Notes: generated by a model not told the origin, from the letters alone. DNA of 50,983 nucleotides from Dechloromonas sp. (GCA_016791065.1 JAEUOD010000059.1:1-50983); one strand, 5' to 3'; shown: positions 39,616 through 49,389, counted from the stretch's first letter. Numbers and translations: made by a program.

Positions 39616-42543
39616 ATGAAGCCCCGTTCCGCATTCCGCCTGATCGCCCTGCTCCCGGCACTCCTGTTGGGCGAACCCCTGCTTGCTGAGCTATCGCAGG
39701 AGCCCATTCTGCGAATTGAAACCGGCCGTCACCTGGCACCGATCACCCGGATCAGCAGCGATGCCGAAGGCAGATGGGCCATCACCGCCTCGGAAGACAA
39801 GACGGCTCGACTCTGGGATCTGCGTAGCGGAAAGGAAATCGCCGTCCTGCGCCCACCGATCGGAAGCGAGAGCGTCGGTGCGCTGTATGCCGCGGCGATG
39901 TCGCCCGACGGCAAGCAGGTCGCGCTCGGCGGCAACAGCGCCTTCGACGACCGGACCAACGCCCTCTATCTGTTCGACCGGGGCACCGGTAGCCTGCCGG
40001 CAAAACGTACCCTCTCCGGCATCGAGGCGCCGATCACGCAGCTTGCCTGGACGGCTGACAGCCAGATACTGGCGCTTGGCCTGCGCCAGGAGGGGCTACG
40101 GGTATTCCGGCGCGACCTGAGCTTTGTCGGCGCCGACCCGGAATACAACGACGCAATCTATGGCGCAGCGTTTTCGCGTAACGGACACTTGGCCGTGGTC
40201 AGCCTCGACGGCTACCTGCGTCTCTACAGCTTCGGCAAGAAAGGCATGGAGCGTCTGGCCCGCATCCAGATTCCCGGCAAGCCCTACACCGTGGCCTGGT
40301 CGCCCAACGGCAGCCAGCTTGCCATCGGCCTGCAGGATGCCCCGAGTGCGCTGATCCTCTCGGCTAGCAGCCTGGAGATTTTGCACCGGGCCGAAGCCGG
40401 TGGCGCGGGCAATCTCGGCCGGGTCGCCTGGTCGCCCGATGGACAGGTGCTTTACGCCGCCGGCAGCGTCGTTCGCGACGGACGTTTCGCCATCCTCGCC
40501 TTTGCCGATGGCGGCCGGGGTGCCTCTCGCCCAATCGGTGGCTTCGCCAACACCGTCACCGCCCTGGCCGGCAACAGCAACGGTCTGCTGGCCAGTTCGG
40601 CCGAACCGGCCTGGGCATTCTTCGATTGGTCAGGAAACACGCGCCTCGGAACCGGCACCGCCAATGCCGATTACCGCGACGCCGGCACCAGTTTCCGGAT
40701 CAGCAGGAATGCCGCGAAAGTGGCCTTCCCCATGCGCCAGGGGGCTAACGACGCGCAACTGTTCGACCTGCTCAGGGGCGAAGTACGCACGGCACCGCCG
40801 CCATCCGACACGGTGGAAGCCCAGGTGCCGCGCTCGCTCCGGGACTGGCACAACGCGCTCCGTCCGAACTGGGATGGCAAGCCCCTGGCGCTGCGACCGG
40901 GGGAAACCTCGCGCAGCGCTGCCCTCGCCCCCGATGGCCAACGCCTGGTGCTCGGCACCGACTGGTATCTGCGCGCCTTCACGGTGAACGGCGCCCAGGC
41001 GTGGGAAAAGCGTGTTGCCGGTGCGGCCTGGGCGGTCAATATCAGCGGCGACGGTCGCTGGGTGGTCGCCGCCCTGGGGGACGGCAGCATCCGTTGGCAC
41101 CGCCTGAGCGATGGCGCCGAGCAACTGGCACTGTTCCCGCATGGCGACCGCGAGCGCTGGATCGTCTGGACACCTTCCGGCTACTACGATGCCTCGATGG
41201 GTGGCGAGGGCCTGGTCGGCTGGCACGTCAATCGCTCCGCCAACCAGGCGGCCGATTTTTTCTCGGCCGGCCGTTTCCGCGAGCGTTTCAACATGCCCGG
41301 TGTCATCCAGAAAATACTCGAGAGTGGCGACGAGCAGGAGGCTGTAAAGGCCTATCGGCGCGAACAGGCCGTCCTTGAAACCGCTATGGCGCCCGTCCCG
41401 GCGGTGGCCCCGCAGCCGGCTCCTCCGCCCGCGCCCGTGCCTGCTCCAGCCACTATCGCCTCCATTGCCCCCATTGCCCAGGCCTTGCCACCGGTCATCG
41501 AACTTCAGACTGAACGCGGCATCGAAACCGGTGAAAACCTGGTGCCGGTCCGCTACATCGTGCGCACCCCAGCCGATGCGCCGGTCAAGGAAGTCAAGTT
41601 CCGGGTCAATGGCAAGCTCGAGCGTAGCGTCAAGACCCGCTCGATGCGCGCCGCCGAAGGTTCCGTCTTCGAGGCCATGGTGCCCGTGCCGCCGAAGGAC
41701 TCGGAAATCGTGATGATTGCCGAAAACAAGCACGCCAAGTCCGATCCGGTCAGCATCACCGTGCGGAGGATCCAGCGGACGGCGGGCAAGGCGCAGTATG
41801 TGGAAAAGTACGACACGCTCTACATGCTGATTATCGCGGTCAACAAATACCCCGGGGAAAACGCGCTGAAACTGCCGGTCAAGGATGCCAACGATTTCCG
41901 GCGCCAGATGCAGCGGATCGCCAATCCGCCACCGGACAAGCAACGCCTTTACGAACGTTCTTCGCTACGCATCCTGATTGACGAGGAAGCCACGCTCGAC
42001 AAGGTGCGCGACGGCCTAAAGTGGTTGCGCGACAGCGTCAAGGAAAAGGACGCCGGCGTTGTTTTCCTGGCCGGGCACGGCAACTCCCAGGACCGTTCCT
42101 ACTTTTTCGTCCCCTACCGCAGCGAAAGCATTGGCAAGCGTGACGACTGGCTGCCCGGCAGCGAAATCGTGCAAACCCTGCAAAGCCTGCCCGGACGCGC
42201 CATGTTCTTCCTCGACACCTGCCATGCCGGCGCGTTTGCCAACATGGCCAATGTCGCGGGCACGGTCAACCAGGTCGATGAGGAACGCGGTGTCATCATC
42301 TTCGCCTCGGCGACCGCCAAGGAACTTGCCCAGGAAACCGATGAATGGGGCAATGGCGCCTTCACCAAGGCGCTGATCGAAGGCTTCCGGGGGGGAGCCG
42401 AAGACCCGCGTGACAATCTGGTCTACCCGACCACCTTGAAACGCTATGTAACGCGACGAGTCCGCGAATTGACCGAAAACCAGCAAAGACCGTATGTCAG
42501 CGACCAGGGCGTTGATGACCCAATCGCGGCGGTCGTCGAATAG
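39616..42543 (+). CDS. Exported WD40-repeat protein with C-terminal caspase-like protease domain
   Basis: A 975-residue protein beginning one base after the OmpA-like stop. It has a Sec signal peptide (about 1-24, LIALLPALLLGEPLLA) and a beta-propeller of WD40-type repeats (about 30-560; first repeat GRWAITASEDKTARLWDL). A Pro/Ala-rich linker (about 590-625), an Ig-like segment (about 630-715) and a C14 caspase domain (about 730-970) follow. The catalytic pair is H821 in FLAGHGNS and C869 in FFLDTCHAG. The fold is that of metacaspase/paracaspase relatives, which cleave after Arg, Lys or Asp. Location outside the cytoplasm is implied by the signal. An earlier in-frame codon at 39367 would overlap the OmpA gene and hide the signal peptide. 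Confidence 0.87.
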   Translation: MKPRSAFRLIALLPALLLGEPLLAELSQEPILRIETGRHLAPITRISSDAEGRWAITASEDKTARLWDLRSGKEIAVLRPPIGSESVGALYAAAMSPDGKQVALGGNSAFDDRTNALYLFDRGTGSLPAKRTLSGIEAPITQLAWTADSQILALGLRQEGLRVFRRDLSFVGADPEYNDAIYGAAFSRNGHLAVVSLDGYLRLYSFGKKGMERLARIQIPGKPYTVAWSPNGSQLAIGLQDAPSALILSASSLEILHRAEAGGAGNLGRVAWSPDGQVLYAAGSVVRDGRFAILAFADGGRGASRPIGGFANTVTALAGNSNGLLASSAEPAWAFFDWSGNTRLGTGTANADYRDAGTSFRISRNAAKVAFPMRQGANDAQLFDLLRGEVRTAPPPSDTVEAQVPRSLRDWHNALRPNWDGKPLALRPGETSRSAALAPDGQRLVLGTDWYLRAFTVNGAQAWEKRVAGAAWAVNISGDGRWVVAALGDGSIRWHRLSDGAEQLALFPHGDRERWIVWTPSGYYDASMGGEGLVGWHVNRSANQAADFFSAGRFRERFNMPGVIQKILESGDEQEAVKAYRREQAVLETAMAPVPAVAPQPAPPPAPVPAPATIASIAPIAQALPPVIELQTERGIETGENLVPVRYIVRTPADAPVKEVKFRVNGKLERSVKTRSMRAAEGSVFEAMVPVPPKDSEIVMIAENKHAKSDPVSITVRRIQRTAGKAQYVEKYDTLYMLIIAVNKYPGENALKLPVKDANDFRRQMQRIANPPPDKQRLYERSSLRILIDEEATLDKVRDGLKWLRDSVKEKDAGVVFLAGHGNSQDRSYFFVPYRSESIGKRDDWLPGSEIVQTLQSLPGRAMFFLDTCHAGAFANMANVAGTVNQVDEERGVIIFASATAKELAQETDEWGNGAFTKALIEGFRGGAEDPRDNLVYPTTLKRYVTRRVRELTENQQRPYVSDQGVDDPIAAVVE

Positions 42544-42559
42544 CAGAACAAGGCAAATC

Positions 42560-43258
42560 ATGAACGTCAAATGCACAAAATCGCCCCTTGCAGCAGCGCT
42601 TGCGGGCGTGTTTATTCTTTCGGCATGCGCCACCAACCAGGATGGCTCCTACAAATACGACGCCCGTGCTACCGGTGCATTGATCGGCGCCCTGACGGGT
42701 TGCGCCTTGGGGGCTGCTACGCACGGCGGCAAGGGCTGTGCGACAGGGGCGGTCGTCGGTGCTGCAGCGGGCTTTCTGATCGGTTGGTATTTCGAATCGA
42801 AGAAGACCTCCACAGCAGAGCAGGTCAATGCCGAGTACGAGAACGGTACGAGAAATCGCAGTATCAGTGTAGAGCCACCCAAAGACAGCATCGTTCCCGC
42901 CAAGTTCGACACCAAGGTCAGTACGGGACAGGCAGACAGTTCCGGACAGCGCGAAATCCAGGTGACGTCGAATACCGATTTGATCGGCTACGGCGATCGC
43001 GTTCCCGAAGTTGAACAACGTTATGCCATCTATGACGAGAAAAATAATCTGCTTGAGGAAAAGACCGAGAAACTGACCTCAGTCGACGGCGCTGGGCGCT
43101 ATCAGACCAATTCCAAGTTCAAGCTGCCGGCAGAATCGAAGGGCAAGAGCTACACCGTAAAGACCACGCTCGTCACGAATCAGAAGGAGTACAAGGAAAA
43201 TACCTACAAGGTCACGCTCAACGAGAGCCAGCCAACTCAACTTGCCTTGATCTACTGA
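42560..43258 (+). CDS. Cluster lipoprotein with glycine zipper, paralogue of the one at 37580
   Basis: A 232-residue lipoprotein with lipobox LSAC. A glycine-zipper segment follows (about 35-75, GALIGALTGCALGAATHGG) that may insert in a membrane, then the same C-terminal module as the lipoprotein at 37580. The ATG at 42560 has AAGG about 6 bases upstream. It starts 16 bases after the caspase gene and ends the cluster; two weak hairpins lie in the 133 bases before mutS. Confidence 0.82.
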   Translation: MNVKCTKSPLAAALAGVFILSACATNQDGSYKYDARATGALIGALTGCALGAATHGGKGCATGAVVGAAAGFLIGWYFESKKTSTAEQVNAEYENGTRNRSISVEPPKDSIVPAKFDTKVSTGQADSSGQREIQVTSNTDLIGYGDRVPEVEQRYAIYDEKNNLLEEKTEKLTSVDGAGRYQTNSKFKLPAESKGKSYTVKTTLVTNQKEYKENTYKVTLNESQPTQLALIY

Positions 43259-43391
43259 TCGCTTTTGCAGCCCGGACTGGAATGACCGGGCAACGCTGAC
43301 ATGGCGCGAGAGCCATGGCATGCGCTCTGGCCGCCAGCTACGCTTGATGGGACAATTGCGCCCTTGCTGATTTTCCCCTCTTGAAGCCCCG

Positions 43392-45968
43392 ATGGCCGAT
43401 ACGCCCGACCTTTCGAAGCATACCCCGATGATGCGCCAGTACTTGGCGCTGAAAGCGAACCATCCGAACACCCTGCTTTTCTACCGGATGGGCGATTTCT
43501 ACGAACTCTTCTATGAAGACGCCGAAAAAACGGCCCGCCTGCTCGACATCACGCTGACCACGCGCGGTCAGTCGGCCGGGGTGCCGATCAAAATGTGCGG
43601 CATTCCGTTTCACTCGCTGGAGCCTTACCTGGCCCGACTGGTGAAACTCGGGGAGTCGGTGGTGATCTGCGAGCAGATCGGCGACCCGGCGACCAGCAAG
43701 GGACCGGTCGAGCGTGCCGTGGCGCGGATCGTCACGCCGGGGACGCTGACCGACGCGGCCCTGATCGACGACAAGCAGGATATCTGGCTGCTGGCACTGA
43801 CCACCAATCGCAATACAGCCGGCCTGGCCCGCCTCAACCTGGCGAGCGGCGAATTCATCCTGACCGAGGTGGCAGTCGAGCAGATCGCGGCCACGCTCGA
43901 GCGTATCCGCCCCGCCGAAATCCTGCATCCCGAAAGCTGGGAACCGGGCTTTCCCCTGAACGCGGCCCGTACCCGCCAGGCCGACTGGCAGTTCGAATTC
44001 GACTCGGCCCGGCGCCTGCTCTGCGAACAATTCCAGGTTGCCTCGCTGGCCGGTTTCGGGGCCGAGGGTCTGCGTCCTTCCATCGCCGCCGCCGGCGCCC
44101 TGCTCCAGTACGCCAAGGCGACGCAAACCGGCAATCTGCCGCACTTGCGTGGCCTGACCGTCGAACTGGAGGGGGCTTACCTCGGCCTCGACCTCGCCAC
44201 CCGGCGCAATCTCGAACTGACCGAAACCCTGCGCGGACAGCCCTCCCCGACGCTGTTCTCGCTTCTTGACAACTGCGTCACCAGCATGGGCTCGCGCCTG
44301 CTGCGCCATGCCCTGCACCATCCCTTGCGCGAGCGCGACATTCCCGCTGCCCGCCACGGTGCGGTCGAGTCCTTGCTCGAAGACTATGGCCGGATGGCCG
44401 GCGAAGTCCGTCGCGGACTCAAGGGCATCGCCGACGTCGAGCGTATCGCCGGCCGCATCGCGCTGCGCAATGCCCGACCGCGCGACCTGGCCAGCCTACG
44501 CGAGTCGCTGGCCCGGCTTGATGCGCTGCGGGCGCCGCTGGTCGGCAACGCTTCGCCGCTGCTGGGGCAACTCGAAGCCGACCTGGCGACACCGCACGCC
44601 GTCCTTGAACTGCTGATTCGTGCCATCGCCGCCGAACCTTCGGCCCAGATTCGTGATGGCGGCGCCATCGCCCCCGGCTACGACGCGGAGCTCGACGAAC
44701 TGCGCTCGCTCAACGACAACTGCGGTGCCTTCCTGGTCGACATGGAAATCCGGGAGCGCGAACGGACCGGCATCGCGAGCCTGAAGGTGGAATTCAACAA
44801 GGTGCATGGCTTCTACATCGAAGTTACCCATGCGCACACCGACAAGATTCCCGATGATTACCGCCGGCGCCAGACGCTGAAGAACGCCGAGCGCTACATC
44901 ACGCCGGAACTGAAGGCCTTCGAGGACAAGGCATTGTCTGCTCAGGAGCGCTCGCTGGCCCGCGAAAAGCTGCTGTACGAGGGCATCCTGGACGCCCTGT
45001 TGCCGACCGTGCCGACCCTGCAGACGATCGCCCGCGCCATCGCCCAGCTCGACCTGCTGGCGGGCTTCGCCAACACCGCCCTCAAGCGCAACTGGAGCAA
45101 GCCGGAATTCGTGCCGGAAATCGGCCTCGCCATTACCGGCGGGCGTCACCCGGTGGTCGAAGGTGAACTCGCCAACAGTGCCGAAACCTTCATCGCCAAC
45201 GACTGCCTGCTGGCCGAAAACCGCCGCCTGCTGCTCATCACCGGCCCGAACATGGGCGGTAAATCGACCTACATGCGGCAGACGGCGCTGATCGCCCTGC
45301 TCGCCCACATCGGCAGTTTCGTTCCAGCCGACCGCGTCGTGCTGGGCCCGATGGACCGCATCTTCACCCGCATCGGCGCTTCCGACGACCTCGCCTCCGG
45401 CCGTTCGACCTTCATGGTCGAGATGACTGAGGCAGCGGCCATCCTTCATCACGCAACCGAGAACAGTCTGGTGCTGATGGACGAGATCGGGCGCGGCACC
45501 TCGACGTTCGACGGCATGGCGCTGGCCTTCGCCATCCTCCGTCATCTGATCGACAAGAACCGCAGCCTGACGCTGTTCGCCACGCACTATTTCGAGCTGA
45601 CCCGGCTGTCGCATGAATACACCGAACTGGCCAACGTCCATCTTGATGCTGTCGAACACAACGACCGCATCGTCTTCCTGCATGCGGTCGAGGAAGGTCC
45701 GGCCAATCAGAGCTATGGTATCCAGGTGGCTGCACTGGCCGGCATTCCGGGCAGCGTGGTACGCGCCGCCCGCAAGCAGCTAAGGGAATTTGAACAACGT
45801 GCGGCGATCGATCCGCTGCAGCCCGATCTTTTCGCCCAGGGCGAACCTGAGGTGAACGAAGCCGAGCCGCACCCTGCCCTCGTCAGCCTTGCCGACATCG
45901 ATCCCGACAGCCTGACGCCGCGCGAGGCACTCGAGGCGCTTTACGCCCTGAAAGGCCTGTTCAAGTGA
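43392..45968 (+). CDS. mutS: DNA mismatch repair protein MutS
   Basis: An 858-residue mismatch-recognition ATPase. The N-terminal domain has the mismatch-contacting Phe and Glu in [16 protein letters not shown]. The ATPase core has [36 protein letters not shown] and FATHYFELT. The full length is present. Its stop overlaps the start of the next gene by 4 bases. Confidence 0.97.
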   Translation: MADTPDLSKHTPMMRQYLALKANHPNTLLFYRMGDFYELFYEDAEKTARLLDITLTTRGQSAGVPIKMCGIPFHSLEPYLARLVKLGESVVICEQIGDPATSKGPVERAVARIVTPGTLTDAALIDDKQDIWLLALTTNRNTAGLARLNLASGEFILTEVAVEQIAATLERIRPAEILHPESWEPGFPLNAARTRQADWQFEFDSARRLLCEQFQVASLAGFGAEGLRPSIAAAGALLQYAKATQTGNLPHLRGLTVELEGAYLGLDLATRRNLELTETLRGQPSPTLFSLLDNCVTSMGSRLLRHALHHPLRERDIPAARHGAVESLLEDYGRMAGEVRRGLKGIADVERIAGRIALRNARPRDLASLRESLARLDALRAPLVGNASPLLGQLEADLATPHAVLELLIRAIAAEPSAQIRDGGAIAPGYDAELDELRSLNDNCGAFLVDMEIRERERTGIASLKVEFNKVHGFYIEVTHAHTDKIPDDYRRRQTLKNAERYITPELKAFEDKALSAQERSLAREKLLYEGILDALLPTVPTLQTIARAIAQLDLLAGFANTALKRNWSKPEFVPEIGLAITGGRHPVVEGELANSAETFIANDCLLAENRRLLLITGPNMGGKSTYMRQTALIALLAHIGSFVPADRVVLGPMDRIFTRIGASDDLASGRSTFMVEMTEAAAILHHATENSLVLMDEIGRGTSTFDGMALAFAILRHLIDKNRSLTLFATHYFELTRLSHEYTELANVHLDAVEHNDRIVFLHAVEEGPANQSYGIQVAALAGIPGSVVRAARKQLREFEQRAAIDPLQPDLFAQGEPEVNEAEPHPALVSLADIDPDSLTPREALEALYALKGLFK

Positions 45969-46885
45969 AGCATGTGCTCGTCGCGTGCCTGCTTGCCGTC
46001 AGCATGCTAGCTCACGCAGAGACCTGGCACTTCGGATTGATCGGCGACACGCCTTACTCTCCTTACGAGCGCCGCGAACTACCGCGCATGCTCAATCGCA
46101 TCAACGACAACCAGGTTGCCTTCATCGCCCACATCGGCGATTTCAAGGGTGGTCAGGAGCGTTGTGACGATGAAACCTTTGTCGATCGGCTGCAGTTGTT
46201 CGATGCCAGCAACGCTCCTTTCATTTTCGTGCCTGGCGACAACGAGTGGAGCGATTGCGAGCGCATTTCGAACGGCGCCTACGACCCGCTGGAAAGACTG
46301 AACAAGCTGCGCGCACTCTTCTGGCCGGACAACCGCTCTCTCGGACAGAAGCGCCTGACGCTCGAACGCCAGCCAGGCGGCTATCCCGAACATGCCCGTT
46401 TCCGCTTGGGACCGGTTTTATTTGTCAGCTTCAACTTGCCTGGCGGCAACAATAACTTCGGCATGACCGATGTGCCACGTGCCGAATTCACGGTACGCAA
46501 CCCGGCAGTACTCGATTGGCTCAGCGAGAGCTTCGCCCTCGCCCGCCGCGAGAAACTGGCCGGCATCGTTCTGCTTTTCCAGGCCGACCCGGATTTCCAT
46601 TATTTCGCCAAAGGTTTCCCGTACCGGGGCTACCGCGATTTTCTCGAACGCCTGCGTAGCGAAACGATGACTTTCCCGGGTGAAGTCGTTGTCGTCCACG
46701 GTGACACACATATGAGTCGCATCGATCAGCCGCTCACTGACGGCCATGGCCGGACGCTCACCAACTTTACGCGCGTGGAAACCTTCGGCTATCCGATCAT
46801 GGGCTGGACCCGAGGCAGCATCGATACGGAATCGCCGCGTCTATTCCGCTTCGAAACCCATCGCTGGCCTGAAAAGGAGCATTAA
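45965..46885 (+). CDS. Exported calcineurin-like phosphoesterase
   Basis: A 306-residue protein starting at GTG 45965 that overlaps the mutS stop (GTGA). A signal peptide covers residues 1-18 ([15 protein letters not shown]). Metal-binding motifs are [26 protein letters not shown] and HGDTHMSR; the usual GNHE is GDNE and the usual GHTH is GDTH. It is probably a periplasmic phosphatase or nuclease of unknown substrate. It shares an operon with mutS, but its export makes a repair role unlikely. Confidence 0.87.
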   Translation: MKHVLVACLLAVSMLAHAETWHFGLIGDTPYSPYERRELPRMLNRINDNQVAFIAHIGDFKGGQERCDDETFVDRLQLFDASNAPFIFVPGDNEWSDCERISNGAYDPLERLNKLRALFWPDNRSLGQKRLTLERQPGGYPEHARFRLGPVLFVSFNLPGGNNNFGMTDVPRAEFTVRNPAVLDWLSESFALARREKLAGIVLLFQADPDFHYFAKGFPYRGYRDFLERLRSETMTFPGEVVVVHGDTHMSRIDQPLTDGHGRTLTNFTRVETFGYPIMGWTRGSIDTESPRLFRFETHRWPEKEH

Positions 46886-46889
46886 GCCA

Positions 46890-47219
46890 ATGCCGATGAA
46901 CCACACTTTTGCAACCGAGGAGCCGAGTCGCGCCGACGTCGAGGCCATAACAGGCGCACTTCTGATCGAGTTTGGGGCACCGTGGTGCGGTCACTGTCAG
47001 GCCGCTCAGCCGCTGCTCGAGGCGGCCATGGCCACGCATCCAACGCTTGTGCACCTAAAAATCGAAGATGGACCAGGCCGTCCGCTGGGCCGCTCGTTTC
47101 GCGTCAAGCTATGGCCGACGCTAATCTTCTTGAGGAATGGCGCTGAAATCGGACGCCTCGTTCGCCCCCTCGACAGCCAGGCCATTGTCGAGGCAATGGA
47201 CGCCATCGATCCAGTGTGA
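46890..47219 (+). CDS. Thioredoxin-like protein
   Basis: A 109-residue thioredoxin fold with active site WCGHC (C33, C36) and cis-Pro in LWPTLIFLRNG. No signal peptide, so it acts in the cytoplasm. AAAAGGAG precedes ATG 46890; ATG 46896 is also possible. It overlaps the Fe-S protein gene by 4 bases, which suggests the two work together. Confidence 0.88.
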   Translation: MPMNHTFATEEPSRADVEAITGALLIEFGAPWCGHCQAAQPLLEAAMATHPTLVHLKIEDGPGRPLGRSFRVKLWPTLIFLRNGAEIGRLVRPLDSQAIVEAMDAIDPV

Positions 47220-47914
47220 CGACCGCCGATTTCTCCACACTGGATGCCGCCGGCCTGAATCTGCAGGCTGTTTTCGCTATCGACCAATTACCGGAAAAAC
47301 TCCGTGCCGACATCCGCCACCGTTTCGATCCCGCTGGGGATTACCGGCAGCTAATCCTGGTCGGACATGGCGGCACAAAAATGTGGGAAATGGCCATGCG
47401 CTGGGTTGCGGCGGAAGAGATCGTTACCGACGATCCGATCGACGAATTCAGTATTGCGCAGATGCACAAATTTCTCAGTGCCTACCGCCATCGCATCATC
47501 TACCCGGCTGCCGACTCGCTCGGCCTGCAAGCCTTGGGCAAACTGGCCGGCTGGCATCATGACTCCCCGTTCATGGTTGGAATCAATGCGCACTGGGGAA
47601 GTTGGTATGCCTACCGGGCGCTCGCCTTGGCCGATACCGATTTCCCGCCAACGGCACCACAGGAACAGCCATCCCCCTGCCTCTCCTGCAATGGAAAACC
47701 CTGCCTGGCCGCCTGCCCATCCGGTGCAGTCATGGTAGAGGGTTTCGCTCTGGACAAGTGCGTCGCCTGGCGCAGGCAGATGCAATCACCGTGCAGCGAG
47801 ACCTGTCTTTCCCGACTGGCCTGCCCAATCGCCGGCGAGCATCGCTATAGCCCTGAACAAATTCGCCATACCTATGCGATCTCGCTGCGGATGATTGAGC
47901 GCTACTACGGCTGA
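47216..47914 (+). CDS. QueG-like 4Fe-4S protein of unknown function
   Basis: A 232-residue protein starting at GTG 47216 (GTGA overlap). Near residues 155-175 it holds a ferredoxin-like Cys set CLSCNGKPCLAACP, followed by more Cys in the pattern CxxW, PCSETC and ACP. It resembles the Fe-S part of epoxyqueuosine reductase but is shorter and lacks the full cobalamin-binding region, so I do not call it queG. The reductant may be the thioredoxin-like protein encoded just before it. Confidence 0.75.
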   Translation: MTTADFSTLDAAGLNLQAVFAIDQLPEKLRADIRHRFDPAGDYRQLILVGHGGTKMWEMAMRWVAAEEIVTDDPIDEFSIAQMHKFLSAYRHRIIYPAADSLGLQALGKLAGWHHDSPFMVGINAHWGSWYAYRALALADTDFPPTAPQEQPSPCLSCNGKPCLAACPSGAVMVEGFALDKCVAWRRQMQSPCSETCLSRLACPIAGEHRYSPEQIRHTYAISLRMIERYYG

Positions 47915-47962
47915 AGCAATTGCACCGGCCATAGGCTTTTTGGCGCAGCCAGCTTTTCCGGC

Positions 47963-48133
47963 TCAAGCGTTGCGATATTGAACGCGTGCCTTGCGTCGCC
48001 AGCATGCCGGCTTTTTCAGGCTGGCTTCATCGATTCCACCACTGGCAAAAATTTCCCGGGCGCGCGCCAGACGCTCACTTTCACCCTGAGCGACACCGGC
48101 GATCTGATCGAACCACTTTTGAAGTTTTTTCAT
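47963..48133 (-). CDS. Small protein of 56 residues behind a LexA box
   Basis: A small cytosolic protein, not recognised. It is basic, has a helical start (KKLQKWFDQIAGVAQ) and the segment IFASGGIDEASLKKPACW. Start ATG 48133 has AGAGGT about 8 bases upstream; a longer form from 48175 is less likely. The promoter region 70-95 bases ahead contains a strong SOS box, so it may be induced by DNA damage. It faces away from slyD and converges on the Fe-S gene. Confidence 0.7.
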   Translation of the reverse strand: MKKLQKWFDQIAGVAQGESERLARAREIFASGGIDEASLKKPACWRRKARVQYRNA

Positions 48134-48199
48134 TTCGGATACCTCTGACTGGAGAGTTGATCTGTACTGCAGCACTTGTCTTTGTGCCGTCAGTTGTAG

Positions 48200-48229
48200 A
48201 TTATCCGTTTACTGTATGTTTGTACAGTA
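48200..48229 (-). promoter_or_regulatory. LexA (SOS) box overlapping a promoter
   Basis: CTGTATGTTTGTACAG at 48212-48227 has the CTGT-N8-ACAG form with extra symmetric bases on both sides (TA to TA), close to the E. coli SOS consensus. On the minus strand GATAAT (48200-48205) follows the box and could be the -10. Repression by LexA would block transcription towards the 56-residue gene. Confidence 0.72.
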
Positions 48230-48256
48230 CTCGAATAATTTTTCCCCCGAAATGAA

Positions 48257-48281
48257 AAATGCCCGTCATCGACGGGCATTT
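48257..48281 (-). terminator. Rho-independent terminator after slyD
   Basis: A perfect 11-bp stem AAATGCCCGTC/GACGGGCATTT with a 3-base loop, followed on the minus strand by TTTTTC. It lies 42 bases after the slyD stop. Confidence 0.9.
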
Positions 48282-48322
48282 CCGAATTCGTCAAATCCCT
48301 TGCGGGATGGTCGTTTCGACGA

Positions 48323-48823
48323 TCAGTGGCAGGTTTCCTCGTCATCGTCGGCATTGTGTACATGGCCGTGTTCGATCTCCTCGGCGCTGGCCGGACGGAT
48401 CGCGGTCACCGTGCAGGTAAAGACCAAAGCCATGCCGGCGAGCGGGTGGTTACCATCGAGCACGACCTTGTCGTCGGCGATGTCGGTAACGCGGTAGATG
48501 ACGAAGTCGTCATCGCCGCCGTCTTCCGGACCACCCTCGAACTGCATGCCGACCTGGAGCTCCTTGGGGAAATCCTTGCGCGGCTCGACCTGGACCATTT
48601 CGGCATCGTAGTCGCCGAAAGCCTCATCCGGCTGCAGCTTGACCTTGACCGATTCACCAACCTTCTTGCCTTGCAGAGCTTCCTCGATTTTCGGGAAAAT
48701 GTCCTCGTAACCGCCGTGCAGGTAGACCAGCGGCTCGCGGCCTTCGTCGACCACCTCGCCATCCGGGTCGGTAACGTGGTAATCGAGAGTGATGACGGTA
48801 TCTTTGGCAACCAGCATGTTCAT
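48323..48823 (-). CDS. slyD: FKBP-type peptidyl-prolyl isomerase SlyD
   Basis: A 166-residue FKBP domain with the insert-in-flap region: start MNMLVAKDTVITLDYHVTDPDG, then PLVYLHGGYEDIFPKIEEALQGKKVGE and GNHPLAGMALVFTCTV. It catalyses proline isomerisation and chaperones proteins; SlyD binds nickel through a His-rich tail, which here is short (HGHVHNADDDEETCH). The start overlaps the bcp stop (ATGA). Confidence 0.94.
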   Translation of the reverse strand: MNMLVAKDTVITLDYHVTDPDGEVVDEGREPLVYLHGGYEDIFPKIEEALQGKKVGESVKVKLQPDEAFGDYDAEMVQVEPRKDFPKELQVGMQFEGGPEDGGDDDFVIYRVTDIADDKVVLDGNHPLAGMALVFTCTVTAIRPASAEEIEHGHVHNADDDEETCH

Positions 48824-49293
48824 GAATTCATTTCCTTGACGAGGCGCAGCACGTCGAGTGCGTGGCCCTTGTAATTGACGTTGTAGAGCGCATGGCGAAT
48901 GACGCCGCTGCGATCGATGATGAAGGTGGAACGGGCGACGCCGAACTTCTTGTGGCCATCGACTTCCTTGGCCTGCCAGACGCCGTACTGTTTGCAGACG
49001 GTGCCCTCGGTATCCGACAGCAGTTCGAGACCAATGCCCTCCTTGTCGCGAAATTCCGCGTGTTTCAGACAATCGTCCCGACTGATACCGAAAAGCAGGC
49101 AGTCCTGTTCATTGAAATCTTCCTCATGATCGGAAAAGTCGGTCGCTTCCTTGGTACAACAGGGCGTTCCGTCCTTTGCGTAGAAGAAAAGCACGACGTG
49201 CTTTTTGCCCAGATAGGAAGCCAGATCAACCGTCTCCATGTCGGCATCCGGCAGTGCGAATGTCGGGGCTTTCTCGCCAACCTTTAGCAGCAT
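48820..49293 (-). CDS. bcp: Peroxiredoxin of the Bcp/PrxQ type
   Basis: A 157-residue thiol peroxidase. The active site reads DGTPCCTKEA with peroxidatic C46, where most family members have TPGC. The usual resolving Cys five residues later is absent (Thr51); other Cys are at 65 (QDC) and beyond. The recycling route may therefore differ. It is translationally coupled to slyD. Confidence 0.9.
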   Translation of the reverse strand: MLLKVGEKAPTFALPDADMETVDLASYLGKKHVVLFFYAKDGTPCCTKEATDFSDHEEDFNEQDCLLFGISRDDCLKHAEFRDKEGIGLELLSDTEGTVCKQYGVWQAKEVDGHKKFGVARSTFIIDRSGVIRHALYNVNYKGHALDVLRLVKEMNS

Positions 49294-49389
49294 GTTGTTC
49301 TCCTGAAACGCTCTGCACGGGGGCTTGCTGAGACTGATTCTAACGGAGGCAAATGCCGGTGACTACAGCGGTCGACGCCTTTCTTTCAA

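Noticed and set aside
40630-41943. A 437-codon minus-strand frame
   Set aside because: It is antisense to the WD40-caspase gene and has no domain or ribosome site.
43259-43391. Two short hairpins before mutS (GCCCGG/CCGGGC and CATGGC/GCCATG)
   Set aside because: Six-bp stems without a T tract are too weak to call terminators.
44496-45683. A 395-codon minus-strand frame
   Set aside because: It is antisense to mutS.
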